The translations under genes were made by a program, and so were the position numbers. Shown here piece by piece: positions 33,508 through 42,286 of a stretch of 64,000 nt of DNA. How positions within the stretch are numbered: position 1 is the stretch's first letter; each line of letters opens with the position of its first letter. The notes under the pieces are model-generated. The model worked only from the letters and a program-made list of their open reading frames with translations. It was not told where the DNA came from and made no database searches. Location of the stretch: positions 1-64,000 of the forward strand of contig NZ_JACIJO010000004.1 of NCBI RefSeq assembly GCF_014206875.1, given 5' to 3'. The DNA is from Algoriphagus iocasae (GTDB lineage Bacteria > Bacteroidota > Bacteroidia > Cytophagales > Cyclobacteriaceae).

Positions 33508-34719
33508 TTATTTCTTACTGAATTTATTCCAAAGCTTCTCCCCCCATTTGCTCAGGAAATTTTGTTCATCTGCTCCATCTACGTCTTCTTCACCTAATGC
33601 ATAACCTATAGGTTTGAGTGCAGGAGTTGCATCAAAAATTATCTTCGCGATACCAGCAATAGGAATACTCAATATCATCCCTGCTATGCCCCAAATTGAA
33701 CCTCCTAAGATCACCGCCATAATTGTTACCAGAGGATTGACTTCTACTTTGCTTCCGACGACATAAGGTTCCAGGATATAGCTTTCGACAAATTGAGCAA
33801 GTCCAAAAGTCAATGACACACCTATTATACCACCCAGTTCTGTTCCTGCAAAAACAGCCATGACAATAGCTAAAACATATCCAATGATATTCCCAATAAA
33901 AGGGACTAAAGATAAAATCGCTGCAATTACACTGATCAAAATGGCATTTTCAATTCCGGAAATAGACAAACCAATTGAATAAATAATAGCTAAAAAGACT
34001 ATTAGAATAAATCTTCCCACAATGAAATTCAAGCCTAATTCTACTGTGTGACTCATTACCTCCTCTGCTTCTTTTCGGTTTTTTTCACTGAAAAACTTCA
34101 GAATTGAAAGCTTGACCTTATTTCTATAAAGCAACAAAAAGAATAAGTAAACAAATGTCAGAACAGTACTGGATAAAAAACTAAAGAAGTTCATTACTAT
34201 AATTCTCACTTCTTGGGAGGCATTGGATACAATTTTCTCTGGAGAAGGCTGGCTATCTGAGTTTGTCCTATCAGACGATTGGTTAGAATCGAGTTCCTGT
34301 TCTGATTCTTCGCTTGGCTTAGATCCTGAGGTTTGTCCCGAAAAACCAAACATCCCTAATTGCTGTTGTAGGTTTAATCCAGTTTTCTCCGTGATTTTCT
34401 GTTGAAATTCTTCCAATTTCGGTTTTGCTTTACTTTTTATCTCAGGCCAGCGATCGGAAACATTTGCTACCTGCGCAGATATGATGACAAAAAAAGACAA
34501 GAACGCTAGCAAACTCAAAAGCACGCTTACAAAAGCTGAAAGGCCTTTGGAAAAATTCCAGCCTTCCAATTTTCTACATAAAGGAATACAAATCAAAGTC
34601 AACAGAACTGCGATCGCCAGGGGTTTTAAAAAGCCTCCAGCCTCGATTAATCCTACAATCGAAAAGTAGGTTCCTACCACAATGAGCGTAAGAATAATTA
34701 GTATGTCCTTTGATTTCAT
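33508..34719 (-). CDS. AI-2E family transporter (PerM/YdiK-like)
   Basis: 403 residues, about eight transmembrane helices. The N-terminal hairpin (IILTLIVVGTYFSIVGLI, PLAIAVLLTLICIPLCRKL) precedes a long cytoplasmic/periplasmic insert rich in Ser/Glu (residues ~125-170). The C-terminal block has the family pattern LVPFIGNIIGYVLAIVMAVFAG, FVESYILEPYVVGSKVEVNPL and ILGGSIWGIAGMILSIPIAG. Members have been linked to AI-2 or Na+/H+ export; the substrate here is unknown. Monocistronic by appearance. Confidence 0.9.
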   Translation of the reverse strand: MKSKDILIILTLIVVGTYFSIVGLIEAGGFLKPLAIAVLLTLICIPLCRKLEGWNFSKGLSAFVSVLLSLLAFLSFFVIISAQVANVSDRWPEIKSKAKPKLEEFQQKITEKTGLNLQQQLGMFGFSGQTSGSKPSEESEQELDSNQSSDRTNSDSQPSPEKIVSNASQEVRIIVMNFFSFLSSTVLTFVYLFFLLLYRNKVKLSILKFFSEKNRKEAEEVMSHTVELGLNFIVGRFILIVFLAIIYSIGLSISGIENAILISVIAAILSLVPFIGNIIGYVLAIVMAVFAGTELGGIIGVSLTFGLAQFVESYILEPYVVGSKVEVNPLVTIMAVILGGSIWGIAGMILSIPIAGIAKIIFDATPALKPIGYALGEEDVDGADEQNFLSKWGEKLWNKFSKK

Positions 34720-34866
34720 TTTGGCGTTGTATTAAAAATTAGGTGTAAGAAAATATTCAATGTTTATGCTTTTTAATTACCGGAATAATAGATTTTCTAA
34801 GTCTCCTGCGATAAGACTAAAAGTAATATCATCCGAAGCTTAGGCATCATTCCTTCTGCAAGTCAA

Positions 34867-35058
34867 CTAGTTTACTTTTATTCCTAACAAGTTCAACCTA
34901 TAAGGTGAAGGTACAATCAAATCGCCAATTGCTGTTTTGGCCTTATTAGGATTGGCTTGTGATAGTTCTTGCTATGCATTTTTGGTGACATTATTCTGGC
35001 AAACGGAACAGCCAATGGTTACCAAAGCTAAAATTTGAAGCGTAGTTTTGAATTTCAA
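34867..35058 (-). pseudogene. Degraded small lipoprotein gene with in-frame amber codon
   Basis: Within the 744-bp gap 34720-35463 the minus strand encodes, from a TTG, LKFKTTLQILALVTIGCSVC, a lipoprotein signal. It continues to an in-frame TAG after VTKNA and then QELSQANPNKAKTAIGDLIV...LGIKVN and a stop. A second stretch at about 35170-35325 encodes ELSQANLENAAQS in another place, suggesting a duplicated relic. No intact gene is visible in this interval. Confidence 0.35.
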
Positions 35059-35463
35059 GCTTACTTGATTTGATTTAGCACTATATAAGATCAATCATAC
35101 AGCCAAAAGATAAAAAGTGCACTATTTAAACTACTGCTGCCCATTTGAAGTGATTTTAGACAGCAAAATCCGCATTCATACAGTTCTTATGTGAAAAAAC
35201 ATTCCCATTTCGAGTCTTTATCACTATCAATTTCCAGATCATATAAGAAATCGATTCCGCAGTATTACTCAAACTCAAGGTTAGACTTTGAGCTGCATTT
35301 TCTAAATTGGCCTGTGATAATTCCTAAAATAACGCTATGAAATCGAGCCTGTCTTTGGGAGACAGGCATGACTAAAAAATCATCCAGTTGATGATTTTAT
35401 TCTGCAAGATCCCATGGCCTGCCCCAAATATTCAAGGTGACCATTTAAAGAAAAAAAAAACAC

Positions 35464-36294
35464 ATGAAAACCCTTTTGACCCTTTTGTTTGCATTCTCTC
35501 TGACGATTTGCAAAGCACAGGATAGTAGACCTGGCCCACAAATGCCGCCTGAAACAGGTGAAACATTCAAAGTTGGAATTGCCGGCTACACCTTCGTGAA
35601 ATTTGATCTGGATAAGACACTCGAAACTTTGAAAGCCTTGGATGTACATTACCTATGCATCAAAGATTTTCATTTGCCGATGACCAGTACCGATGCCGAA
35701 ATTGCTGCCTTTCATGAAAAACTGAAAGCCCATGATATCACAGGATATGCCGTTGGCCCGATCTACATGAAATCTGAGGCCGAAATCGATAAGGCATTTG
35801 AGTATGCAAAACGAGTTGGGGTAAAGTTGATCGTGGGTGTTCCCAATGTGGAGTTGCTTCCCTATGTAGAAAAAAAGGTGAAGGAGTATGATTTTAAATA
35901 CGCCATCCATTTACACGGACCAGATATCAATATCTATCAGGATGCCGACGATGTATGGAACCACACTAAAGACCTTGATCCGAGAATTGGAATGTGCCTG
36001 GACATTGGACATGACACCCGCAACGGGAAAGATCCTGTAGCCGATATGGAAAAATATCACAGCCGAGTATTTGATATGCATATCAAAGACGTGACAGGAC
36101 CGACCAAACAGGGTTATTCTCTTGAAGTTGGACGAGGTATCATAGACTTTCCTTCTATGGTCAGAATGATCAGAAAAGTGGGTTACACTGGCGTATGCAG
36201 TCTAGAACACGAGCGGAATATGGATAATCCATTTATGGGAATAGCTGAATCTGTCGGGTATTTCCGAGGCGTAATAGAAGCCACCAAAGAATAA
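35464..36294 (+). CDS. Secreted sugar phosphate isomerase/epimerase-like TIM barrel
   Basis: 276 residues with a Sec signal peptide (MKTLLTLLFAFSLTICKAQ). The barrel shows VGIAGYTFVKFDLDKTLETL, YLCIKDFHLPM, LIVGVPNVELL, YAIHLHGPDI, MCLDIGHDTRNGKDP, VFDMHIKDVTGPT and GVCSLEHERNMDNP, with the His/Asp/Glu metal positions at strand ends. Like the 7753 gene it is exported, but the two are not close copies. Substrate probably a periplasmic sugar derivative. A clear terminator follows. Confidence 0.82.
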   Translation: MKTLLTLLFAFSLTICKAQDSRPGPQMPPETGETFKVGIAGYTFVKFDLDKTLETLKALDVHYLCIKDFHLPMTSTDAEIAAFHEKLKAHDITGYAVGPIYMKSEAEIDKAFEYAKRVGVKLIVGVPNVELLPYVEKKVKEYDFKYAIHLHGPDINIYQDADDVWNHTKDLDPRIGMCLDIGHDTRNGKDPVADMEKYHSRVFDMHIKDVTGPTKQGYSLEVGRGIIDFPSMVRMIRKVGYTGVCSLEHERNMDNPFMGIAESVGYFRGVIEATKE

Positions 36295-36324
36295 ACGTCT
36301 AATAATTAATTTTAGACCTAAAAT

Positions 36325-36355
36325 GGCTGAATTCGAAAGAGTTCAGCCTTTTTTT
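36325..36355 (+). terminator. Rho-independent terminator after the TIM-barrel gene
   Basis: Arms GGCTGAATTC and GAGTTCAGCC (one mismatch) followed by seven T residues, 30 bp after the stop codon. Confidence 0.85.
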
Positions 36356-36464
36356 GTATTCAATCCCCGAAAAGGAGCAATAGACAATTATAAGATTGTG
36401 TTTAAGCCCTAGAAACTTACATTTTGTCGGAATGAGGTTTCTTTCACAAATACACTAATGTCGT

Positions 36465-36582
36465 TTACAGTTCAGCAAGAAATTCAAATCCTACCGCATC
36501 AATCATTTCGTTGAAGAATACATCGGCACTCATAGGAATAAAGTGAACGGTTTGGACGGAAGGGTTTTCATTAAACTTTTAC
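36465..36582 (-). pseudogene. C-terminal gene fragment
   Basis: In the gap 36356-36789 the minus strand has an open stretch ending FNENPSVQTVHFIPMSADVF then FNEMIDAVGFEFLAEL and a stop. Residue composition looks protein-like, but the frame is closed by a stop just upstream. The parent family is not recognised. Confidence 0.3.
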
Positions 36583-36789
36583 TTTTTTAAATCTGTATCC
36601 GAAAGTTGAAATGGTTAGCAAGTAAAAAATACTTTGTCAATTAGGTATTTTGCTTGACAGCATTCAATCTTAGATCATATTATTTCAATAAATTAGGTTA
36701 CTTAAAAAGAGTTGGAGCAGTCTTTATATTCTCCAAACTGCACCCATCTCCAAAATAACAACAGAATAAATTATAAAATTTAAGTCCAT

Positions 36790-37038
36790 ATGAACCAAAA
36801 AGAACTATCTCAATTAACTGACAAAGAGTTGTTGGAAGCGGCAAAAAACAACAAGCCATCTCCCCTGATTGATGCGTTTTTTATAGGGTTTTTAGCAGGA
36901 ATTATAATCTTTAGCGTTTTCGCGAACTCCTGGGGATTGGTCACACTTATTCCCTTGTTTTTAATGTATGTTTTCCTTAAGAAACCAAAAAAATATGAAG
37001 CTTTAAAGAAAGAACTGGAACATCGAAATCTTCAATGA
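36790..37038 (+). CDS. Small inner-membrane protein (two TM segments)
   Basis: 82 residues. A charged N-terminus with SQLTDKELLEAAKNNKPSPL precedes two transmembrane segments (AFFIGFLAGIIIFSVFA and LVTLIPLFLMYVFL) and a lysine-rich tail KKPKKYEALKKELEHRNLQ. The LTDxELLEEAK...IxAFxIGFLxGIIIxS pattern recurs in small Bacteroidota membrane proteins with no known role. An ATG with clean coding frame supports it. Confidence 0.7.
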   Translation: MNQKELSQLTDKELLEAAKNNKPSPLIDAFFIGFLAGIIIFSVFANSWGLVTLIPLFLMYVFLKKPKKYEALKKELEHRNLQ

Positions 37039-37289
37039 AGTAATTTCAGGAAGGCCAGTCAATTGAAAATCAATTCAAATCCTTCTTTTCTAGCTTTTTG
37101 AATTACTTAGAGGCAACCGAACTATCCAAGCTTTCTCCGAACTCCAATTAACCTAAACCTCTATGTTTTACTTGCCCAAATTAGATTGGTGATATACCCA
37201 AAACTTTTCCAAATCACCCACGAATCTAAAATTTTCATCTTTATTTATCTACAAATTTCTTTTATAGTACCGTTTACAATAATTTGAGG

Positions 37290-37440
37290 TATGTATATCC
37301 TCTTTTTTACCAGTAGACAAGGAAAAATGGGTTTGAAGAACACTTCAACATGCTGCGGACATTGGACTGTCGTCGGTAGTCGATTATCCGCGACTTTCTT
37401 AACTCATTCTTTAACTTTTGGACTCATTGCGGATAATCAT
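37290..37440 (+). repeat. Structured ~150-bp interspersed repeat, copy 2
   Basis: Matches copy 1 over its whole length: TATGTATATCC, TTTACCAGTAGACAAGGAAA, GAAGAACACTTCAACATGCT, GATTATCCGCGA, AACTCATTCTTTAACT, TTGCGGATAATCAT. It ends 11 bp before the ATG of the 37452 gene. The rest of 37039-37289 shows no gene. Confidence 0.85.
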
Positions 37441-37451
37441 AATTTGAGGAT

Positions 37452-38693
37452 ATGAAAAGTAAGATTCTTCTATTCCTATTATTTTTTTCATCAATCAGCT
37501 TCGATTCCTTCTGTCAAAGTTTGACGGATTACCAAGAAAGAGAATTGGAGAATTTGGCTCAAAACATTCAGGTTAATGATCATTATAGCAATGGGAAATG
37601 GGAACCTGTACTGAAAGCTGTAAACCAAAAGAGTATAGTTCTCTTGGGAGAATCAAACCACGGTTCTAAGGAAATATTTTTAACAAGGAATGAACTCATA
37701 CAGGAACTCCACCAACAACTGGGTTTTGAAGTTCTTCTATTTGAATCAGGTTTTGGTGAGGTGGGCGTTATTGAAAACCAGAAAGAGTCACTTTCAGCTA
37801 TCGAGATGACTCATGGTTTTTTCAGTGGCTGGAGAACGAAGGAGTTTGAGCAACTGATGGCTTATGTCAAAGAAAATGATATTTCAATTGGTGGATTTGA
37901 TGTGCAAAAAACAGGAAACAACTTTAATGCTTTCCTCAAAGAGCTGATCAATAAAAGATCAATAGACACTCTCAAATTTTACGATTTAGAACAGCGATAT
38001 AATCTTCAAAAAGGATTACTGACTAGCAACAATGCCATCTATGATTCTTTAAAAGATACGACCAAAGAGTTAATAGATGATTATCAATCCTTACTGAATC
38101 AGCTGAAAGATGACAATGATGAGGATTTCGGTTCAGATGAATTTCTCGCGCAGCGAACCATCGAAAACAGAATAAATTATCTGCAATACTTTCTGGAATT
38201 CACAAGAAGTAAAGACTGGAACAAAAGGTGGAAAGACAGAGATTCATTAATGGCCTTAAATGTAGAATGGCTGATTGAAAACCGATACAAGAATAAGAAA
38301 GTGATCATTGTGGCCCACAATTACCATATAGCAAAATTCAATGAAAAGGAAGAAGTAATGGGTGAGTTTTTATCGAAAAAATACGCTGAGGAAATGTACG
38401 TCTTAGGAGCATTTGTTGGGTCCGGTAAATATTCAGATAATTCCGGAAAAGAGGTGGAGATGAAACCTATAGAACAGAATGGCCTGGACATTAAAGAACT
38501 CATTCTTGCTTTAAACGGTCATGTGAATTTTATAGATATCCCAAAAAAGGAAACTGACGCGAGCAATTTCTTATTTCATGAAATGCTCATAAATGACACC
38601 TTTATCAACTTAAATGGCTCAAAAAAATTAGTCCCTTCAAGGCACTTTGATGGATTATTGTTGATTGATAAATCGACAATTCCAGAGAATTAA
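37452..38693 (+). CDS. Erythromycin esterase family protein, secreted
   Basis: 413 residues with a Sec signal (cleavage near SFCQS). The family active-site motif is visible as VLLGESNHGSKEIF, with E67, H70 and E74 corresponding to the Ere catalytic triad region. RNELIQELHQQLGFEVLLFESGFGEV follows, and the second His-containing motif VIIVAHNYHIAKFNEKEEVMGEFL lies near the C-terminus. EreA/B hydrolyse macrolide lactones, but most members, including exported Bacteroidota ones, have unknown substrates. Repeat copy 2 sits directly upstream, so its promoter may lie in or next to the repeat. Confidence 0.88.
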   Translation: MKSKILLFLLFFSSISFDSFCQSLTDYQERELENLAQNIQVNDHYSNGKWEPVLKAVNQKSIVLLGESNHGSKEIFLTRNELIQELHQQLGFEVLLFESGFGEVGVIENQKESLSAIEMTHGFFSGWRTKEFEQLMAYVKENDISIGGFDVQKTGNNFNAFLKELINKRSIDTLKFYDLEQRYNLQKGLLTSNNAIYDSLKDTTKELIDDYQSLLNQLKDDNDEDFGSDEFLAQRTIENRINYLQYFLEFTRSKDWNKRWKDRDSLMALNVEWLIENRYKNKKVIIVAHNYHIAKFNEKEEVMGEFLSKKYAEEMYVLGAFVGSGKYSDNSGKEVEMKPIEQNGLDIKELILALNGHVNFIDIPKKETDASNFLFHEMLINDTFINLNGSKKLVPSRHFDGLLLIDKSTIPEN

Positions 38694-39017
38694 AAGAATT
38701 TTTTAAGTCAAATACTTCTTTAATAGAAAATCGGATTTTAAACTTAATTTTGAATTTCTTTTTAAAATTTTCAAGACTCTTCCTATTTCAAACAAATTCC
38801 TAAATCCCATTTAGCAATACGCGAAAAAAGTCTTATTTAATTTTAAAGTTTCATCAAAAATCTAGAGCAAAATAAAAATAAAAACCAAAGTACTTTTAAA
38901 ATTAGATTGAGACCAACTAATTTTTCAAATACATTCAATACAAATAGAATTTTGCAAACAAAGGTTTTTACATTACCTACTAAATAAAAATCAGGGACGA
39001 TTTTACCGAAAAAGAAA
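38694..39017. other. AT-rich gene-free interval
   Basis: 324 bp, strongly AT-rich, with many stops in all frames. I see no hairpin, repeat or short gene; it must hold the promoter of the 39018 operon. Confidence 0.5.
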
Positions 39018-39500
39018 ATGACGAAAGTAGCAGCTAGAACTATAGTTCTGATTTTTTGGATAGGCCTCTTTTCCCAGTTCTTACTTGTTAACCACTATAA
39101 AAAAGAAACCTACCCTACGTTTAAATTTCCAAGTTTCGGTGGAAAAGGACAATCACAAGGCATAAAAAATTTCAATCTTTATGAAGTCTATCTTCACACG
39201 GATAATCATCAGGATAGTATCCTTTATCCCTTAGATCAATTCTTGCCTGAAATAAATGAGAAAACCCCTACGCTAGATTTAATAGCTAGAAGCTATCAAA
39301 ATCCTCAAGAAAAAACACCTGAAAAACAAGAATTTGAAGATTGGATTTCAAAAAATCTATCCAAAAATCTCCCAGATAAAGAGATCACCAACATTTCCAT
39401 TTTAGAAGTTCAATTCAGTTATAACCTCGATACCAATGAATTAGAGGATGAAAGAACATTGGTCAATTACTTCAAAATTGATTTACAATCCCATGAATAA
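39018..39500 (+). CDS. Hypothetical protein with N-terminal membrane anchor, partner of HTTM gene
   Basis: 160 residues. One N-terminal transmembrane segment (TIVLIFWIGLFSQFLLVNHY), then a soluble domain outside the membrane: SFGGKGQSQGIKNFNLYEVYLHTDNHQDSILYPLDQFLPEI and ITNISILEVQFSYNLDTNELE. Not recognised. Its end overlaps the HTTM start by 8 bp (ATGAATAA), so the two proteins are probably made together, and this one may be an accessory subunit. Confidence 0.65.
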   Translation: MTKVAARTIVLIFWIGLFSQFLLVNHYKKETYPTFKFPSFGGKGQSQGIKNFNLYEVYLHTDNHQDSILYPLDQFLPEINEKTPTLDLIARSYQNPQEKTPEKQEFEDWISKNLSKNLPDKEITNISILEVQFSYNLDTNELEDERTLVNYFKIDLQSHE

Positions 39501-40590
39501 AATGCTTGAATATTTTGACCATTTAGTATTCGAGGAATATAGAATGGATCCAAAAGCTATGGGGGCTTATAGAATTATATTTAGTGTTTTTATCATTTTC
39601 GTTTTAGGGATCCCTGATTTTAGATATCTGGTTCAGTATCCTGACTTAATATATCAACCACCATTCTTAAGTTTTGGGCAGTTACTAAATGGTTTTCCAA
39701 CACCCTTCATCATTGTACTATTCTCATCCTTATTGGTGATCCTACATTTTTGTGTTCTTTTCGGTTTTTATACTAGAGTTTCTTCTATTGGCTTAACCAT
39801 TCTATACATCATCTTGTATACAATCAAGTTTTCATTAGGCAAAATAGATCATGCATGGATGGTCACTATATGGATCCCTTTTATGATGGGAATAGCAGGT
39901 TGGGGCTCTGAATTTTCGATAGATAAAACTCTTCGAAAAAGTAATCCGGAATCGAATGGTTGGCCAATTTTTATATTAGCAAGTATATTGGCATTTGGGA
40001 TGTTTACCGCTGGTCTACCAAAACTAATGGGTGACTGGTTATCATTTGACACCCAAGCTGTAAGATCTTATTTTATCAATAATTATTTCTTTAGAGATCG
40101 TCAAGAACTACTGGCTCCCATATTTTTAAATATTCAATCCACTCTTATTTGGGAACCCTTCGATTATGTCGGAGTTTTATTTGAGTTAGGGTTTATCCTA
40201 TTGCTTTTGAAAAAAAGATTTCTTTCCTGGTATATTTTGATTGCGATGTTATTCCATATAATGAATCTTTTGATCCTTAATATAAATTTCTCTGGAAATC
40301 TTCCAATTTATCTGTTGTTCATGCCATTTGCTCTAAAATCTGAAAATAGGACCTCAAATAAATGGGGCAACATAAATTGGTTGCTGGTCTTTTTAGTGAG
40401 TTGTGGCTTGTATTTTATCCTATGGTATTTTTTCAACACTAATTTAAATGTGACGAGTATTGCTTCTGACCTAGGTTTCAGTCCATATATCACAAGTTTA
40501 ATGGTTATGCTTCTGATTTTTATTTGGTACGGGTATGCAATCTTTAGACAACTAAAAATTGAAAGGGAACAGAAAAAATTGAATTCTTAA
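39493..40590 (+). CDS. HTTM domain (vitamin K gamma-carboxylase-like) membrane protein
   Basis: 365 residues with many transmembrane helices. The HTTM signature is recognisable: RMDPKAMGAYRIIFSVFIIFVLGIPDFRYLV, PPFLSFGQLLNGFPTP, VLFGFYTRVSSIGLTILYIIL, KIDHAWMVTIWIPFMMGIAGWG and MFTAGLPKLMGDWL. This is the membrane part of vitamin-K-dependent gamma-glutamyl carboxylase; bacterial stand-alone members have no established reaction. The first ATG at 39493 is used; 39502 is possible. It is flanked by an anchored partner and a flavin oxidoreductase, all in one operon. Confidence 0.82.
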   Translation: MNKMLEYFDHLVFEEYRMDPKAMGAYRIIFSVFIIFVLGIPDFRYLVQYPDLIYQPPFLSFGQLLNGFPTPFIIVLFSSLLVILHFCVLFGFYTRVSSIGLTILYIILYTIKFSLGKIDHAWMVTIWIPFMMGIAGWGSEFSIDKTLRKSNPESNGWPIFILASILAFGMFTAGLPKLMGDWLSFDTQAVRSYFINNYFFRDRQELLAPIFLNIQSTLIWEPFDYVGVLFELGFILLLLKKRFLSWYILIAMLFHIMNLLILNINFSGNLPIYLLFMPFALKSENRTSNKWGNINWLLVFLVSCGLYFILWYFFNTNLNVTSIASDLGFSPYITSLMVMLLIFIWYGYAIFRQLKIEREQKKLNS

Positions 40591-40594
40591 GCAA

Positions 40595-42034
40595 TTGATA
40601 GCTGTAAACTATAATAAGGAATACGATGCAATAATTGTTGGTTCAGGCCCCAATGGACTAGCTGCTGGTATCGTTTTAGCCCAAAATGGTAAAAAAGTAA
40701 AAATCATTGAAGCTAGCGACAGTGTAGGAGGGGGAGCAAGAACAAAATTTTTGACCCTTCCAGGATACAAACATGATGTTTGTTCTGCTATACATCCGAT
40801 GGCTATGGCCTCCCCCTTTTTTGCTTCTCTCCCATTGCAAAACTATGGACTTAAATGGATTACTCCTGAATTCCCTGTTGCACATCCTCTAGATAATGAA
40901 CCTGCTGCTATTATGGAGATGGATGTCCATAGAACTGCCAGTGGACTTGGTAGAGATAACCAGACTTATCTAAATCTCTTTAATCCAATCATCAATGATT
41001 TTAATGACTTACTTCCTGACTTGTTAGGCCCTTTTAATCTGTTTCCTAAAAACCCCATAAAAGTTGCGAAATTTGGATTAAATGCCATTCGATCTGCTTC
41101 CTCACTAATCAACTCAAAATTTAAAGAAACTAGAAGCAGGGCTCTTTTAGCAGGGCTTGCAGCTCATTCAATCCAGCCTTTAAACAATGCCGCTACTTCT
41201 GCCATAACATTGGTTTTAGGTGCCGCTGGTCATGCCGTCGGATGGCCAATGCCAGAAGGTGGATCACAATCACTCTCTAATGCTTTAGCTGAACATTTCA
41301 CTTTCTTAGGTGGTGAAATAGAAACAGGTAAAATGATTTCATCAGTTAAGCAGTTGTCTGAGGCAAAGGCTATACTCTTTGACATTACTCCAAAACAAAT
41401 TTTGGAAATTGCCGAAAATGAAATCCCAAAATCTTATGCTAAAAAACTAAATCGCTACCGTTACGGTCCTGGGGTTTTTAAACTTGATTTGGCTCTCGAC
41501 GGACCTATTCCTTGGAAAGATGAAAATTGCTGTAAAGCCGCTACTGTTCATATAGGAGGAACTTTTGAGGAAATAGCCAAAGCGGAAAGTCAAGTATTTG
41601 AGGGAATTCACCCTGAAAAACCATTTGTGTTATTGGCGCAACAAAGCCTTTTTGATTCAACAAGAGCACCTGAAGGCAAACATACGGTATGGTGTTACTG
41701 TCACGTGCCAAACGGTTCAACTCAAGATATGACTCAACAGATCGAAGATCAAATTGAGAGATTTGCTCCAGGTTTTAAAGATCTGATACTTTTCAGGAAT
41801 AAGATGAATGCAGCTGATATGCAAACTTATAACCCCAATTATATTGGAGGAGATATAAACGGCGGGATCCAAGATCTTCGACAACTCTACACAAGGCCTG
41901 TTAATCTGTTTGACCCATATAGAATTCCAAATACTTCCTTTTTTATTTGCAGTTCCTCATCTCCTCCTGGTGGTGGGGTTCATGGAATGTGTGGCTATCA
42001 CGCCGCTCAGGCGGTATTGAATTTTCTTAAATAA
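40595..42034 (+). CDS. PYROXD2/phytoene-desaturase-like FAD oxidoreductase
   Basis: 479 residues. Rossmann motif DAIIVGSGPNGLAAGIVLAQNGKKVKIIEA at the N-terminus, followed by GGGARTKFLTLPGYKHDVCSAIHPM and the C-terminal FAD-contact GGDINGGIQDLRQLYTRP with CSSSSPPGGGVHGMCGYHAA, the pattern of PYROXD2-like amine-oxidase-fold enzymes related to carotenoid desaturases. The start is TTG 40595, four bases after the HTTM stop; no in-frame ATG precedes the Rossmann motif. Substrate unknown; the link with HTTM suggests a lipid or quinone-like cofactor. Confidence 0.85.
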   Translation: MIAVNYNKEYDAIIVGSGPNGLAAGIVLAQNGKKVKIIEASDSVGGGARTKFLTLPGYKHDVCSAIHPMAMASPFFASLPLQNYGLKWITPEFPVAHPLDNEPAAIMEMDVHRTASGLGRDNQTYLNLFNPIINDFNDLLPDLLGPFNLFPKNPIKVAKFGLNAIRSASSLINSKFKETRSRALLAGLAAHSIQPLNNAATSAITLVLGAAGHAVGWPMPEGGSQSLSNALAEHFTFLGGEIETGKMISSVKQLSEAKAILFDITPKQILEIAENEIPKSYAKKLNRYRYGPGVFKLDLALDGPIPWKDENCCKAATVHIGGTFEEIAKAESQVFEGIHPEKPFVLLAQQSLFDSTRAPEGKHTVWCYCHVPNGSTQDMTQQIEDQIERFAPGFKDLILFRNKMNAADMQTYNPNYIGGDINGGIQDLRQLYTRPVNLFDPYRIPNTSFFICSSSSPPGGGVHGMCGYHAAQAVLNFLK

Positions 42035-42286
42035 TAAGGAGGTATTCACTACATAAACTGTCAATTTTTAATTCTTTGGATTTAGTCAATCTAGAATTGC
42101 CTAATCTTCAAATAATTTCCAGAAATTCAATTCCTCTAACCCTCCTCAATCTCCTCCCTACTTTCTAGGGTACTATTCCTGTAGGTATCCTTTCCCTGTA
42201 AGACTCTCTTCTCCTCTTTTCATGTGTTTCAAATAAATCTTATTCGATTATTCCTTATTTTGAAATTCCCATTCATCCAAACCACC

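Noticed and set aside
37452..38693. Macrolide resistance gene
   Set aside because: Although it belongs to the erythromycin-esterase family, exported Bacteroidota members are common and their substrates unknown, so a resistance claim is not supported.
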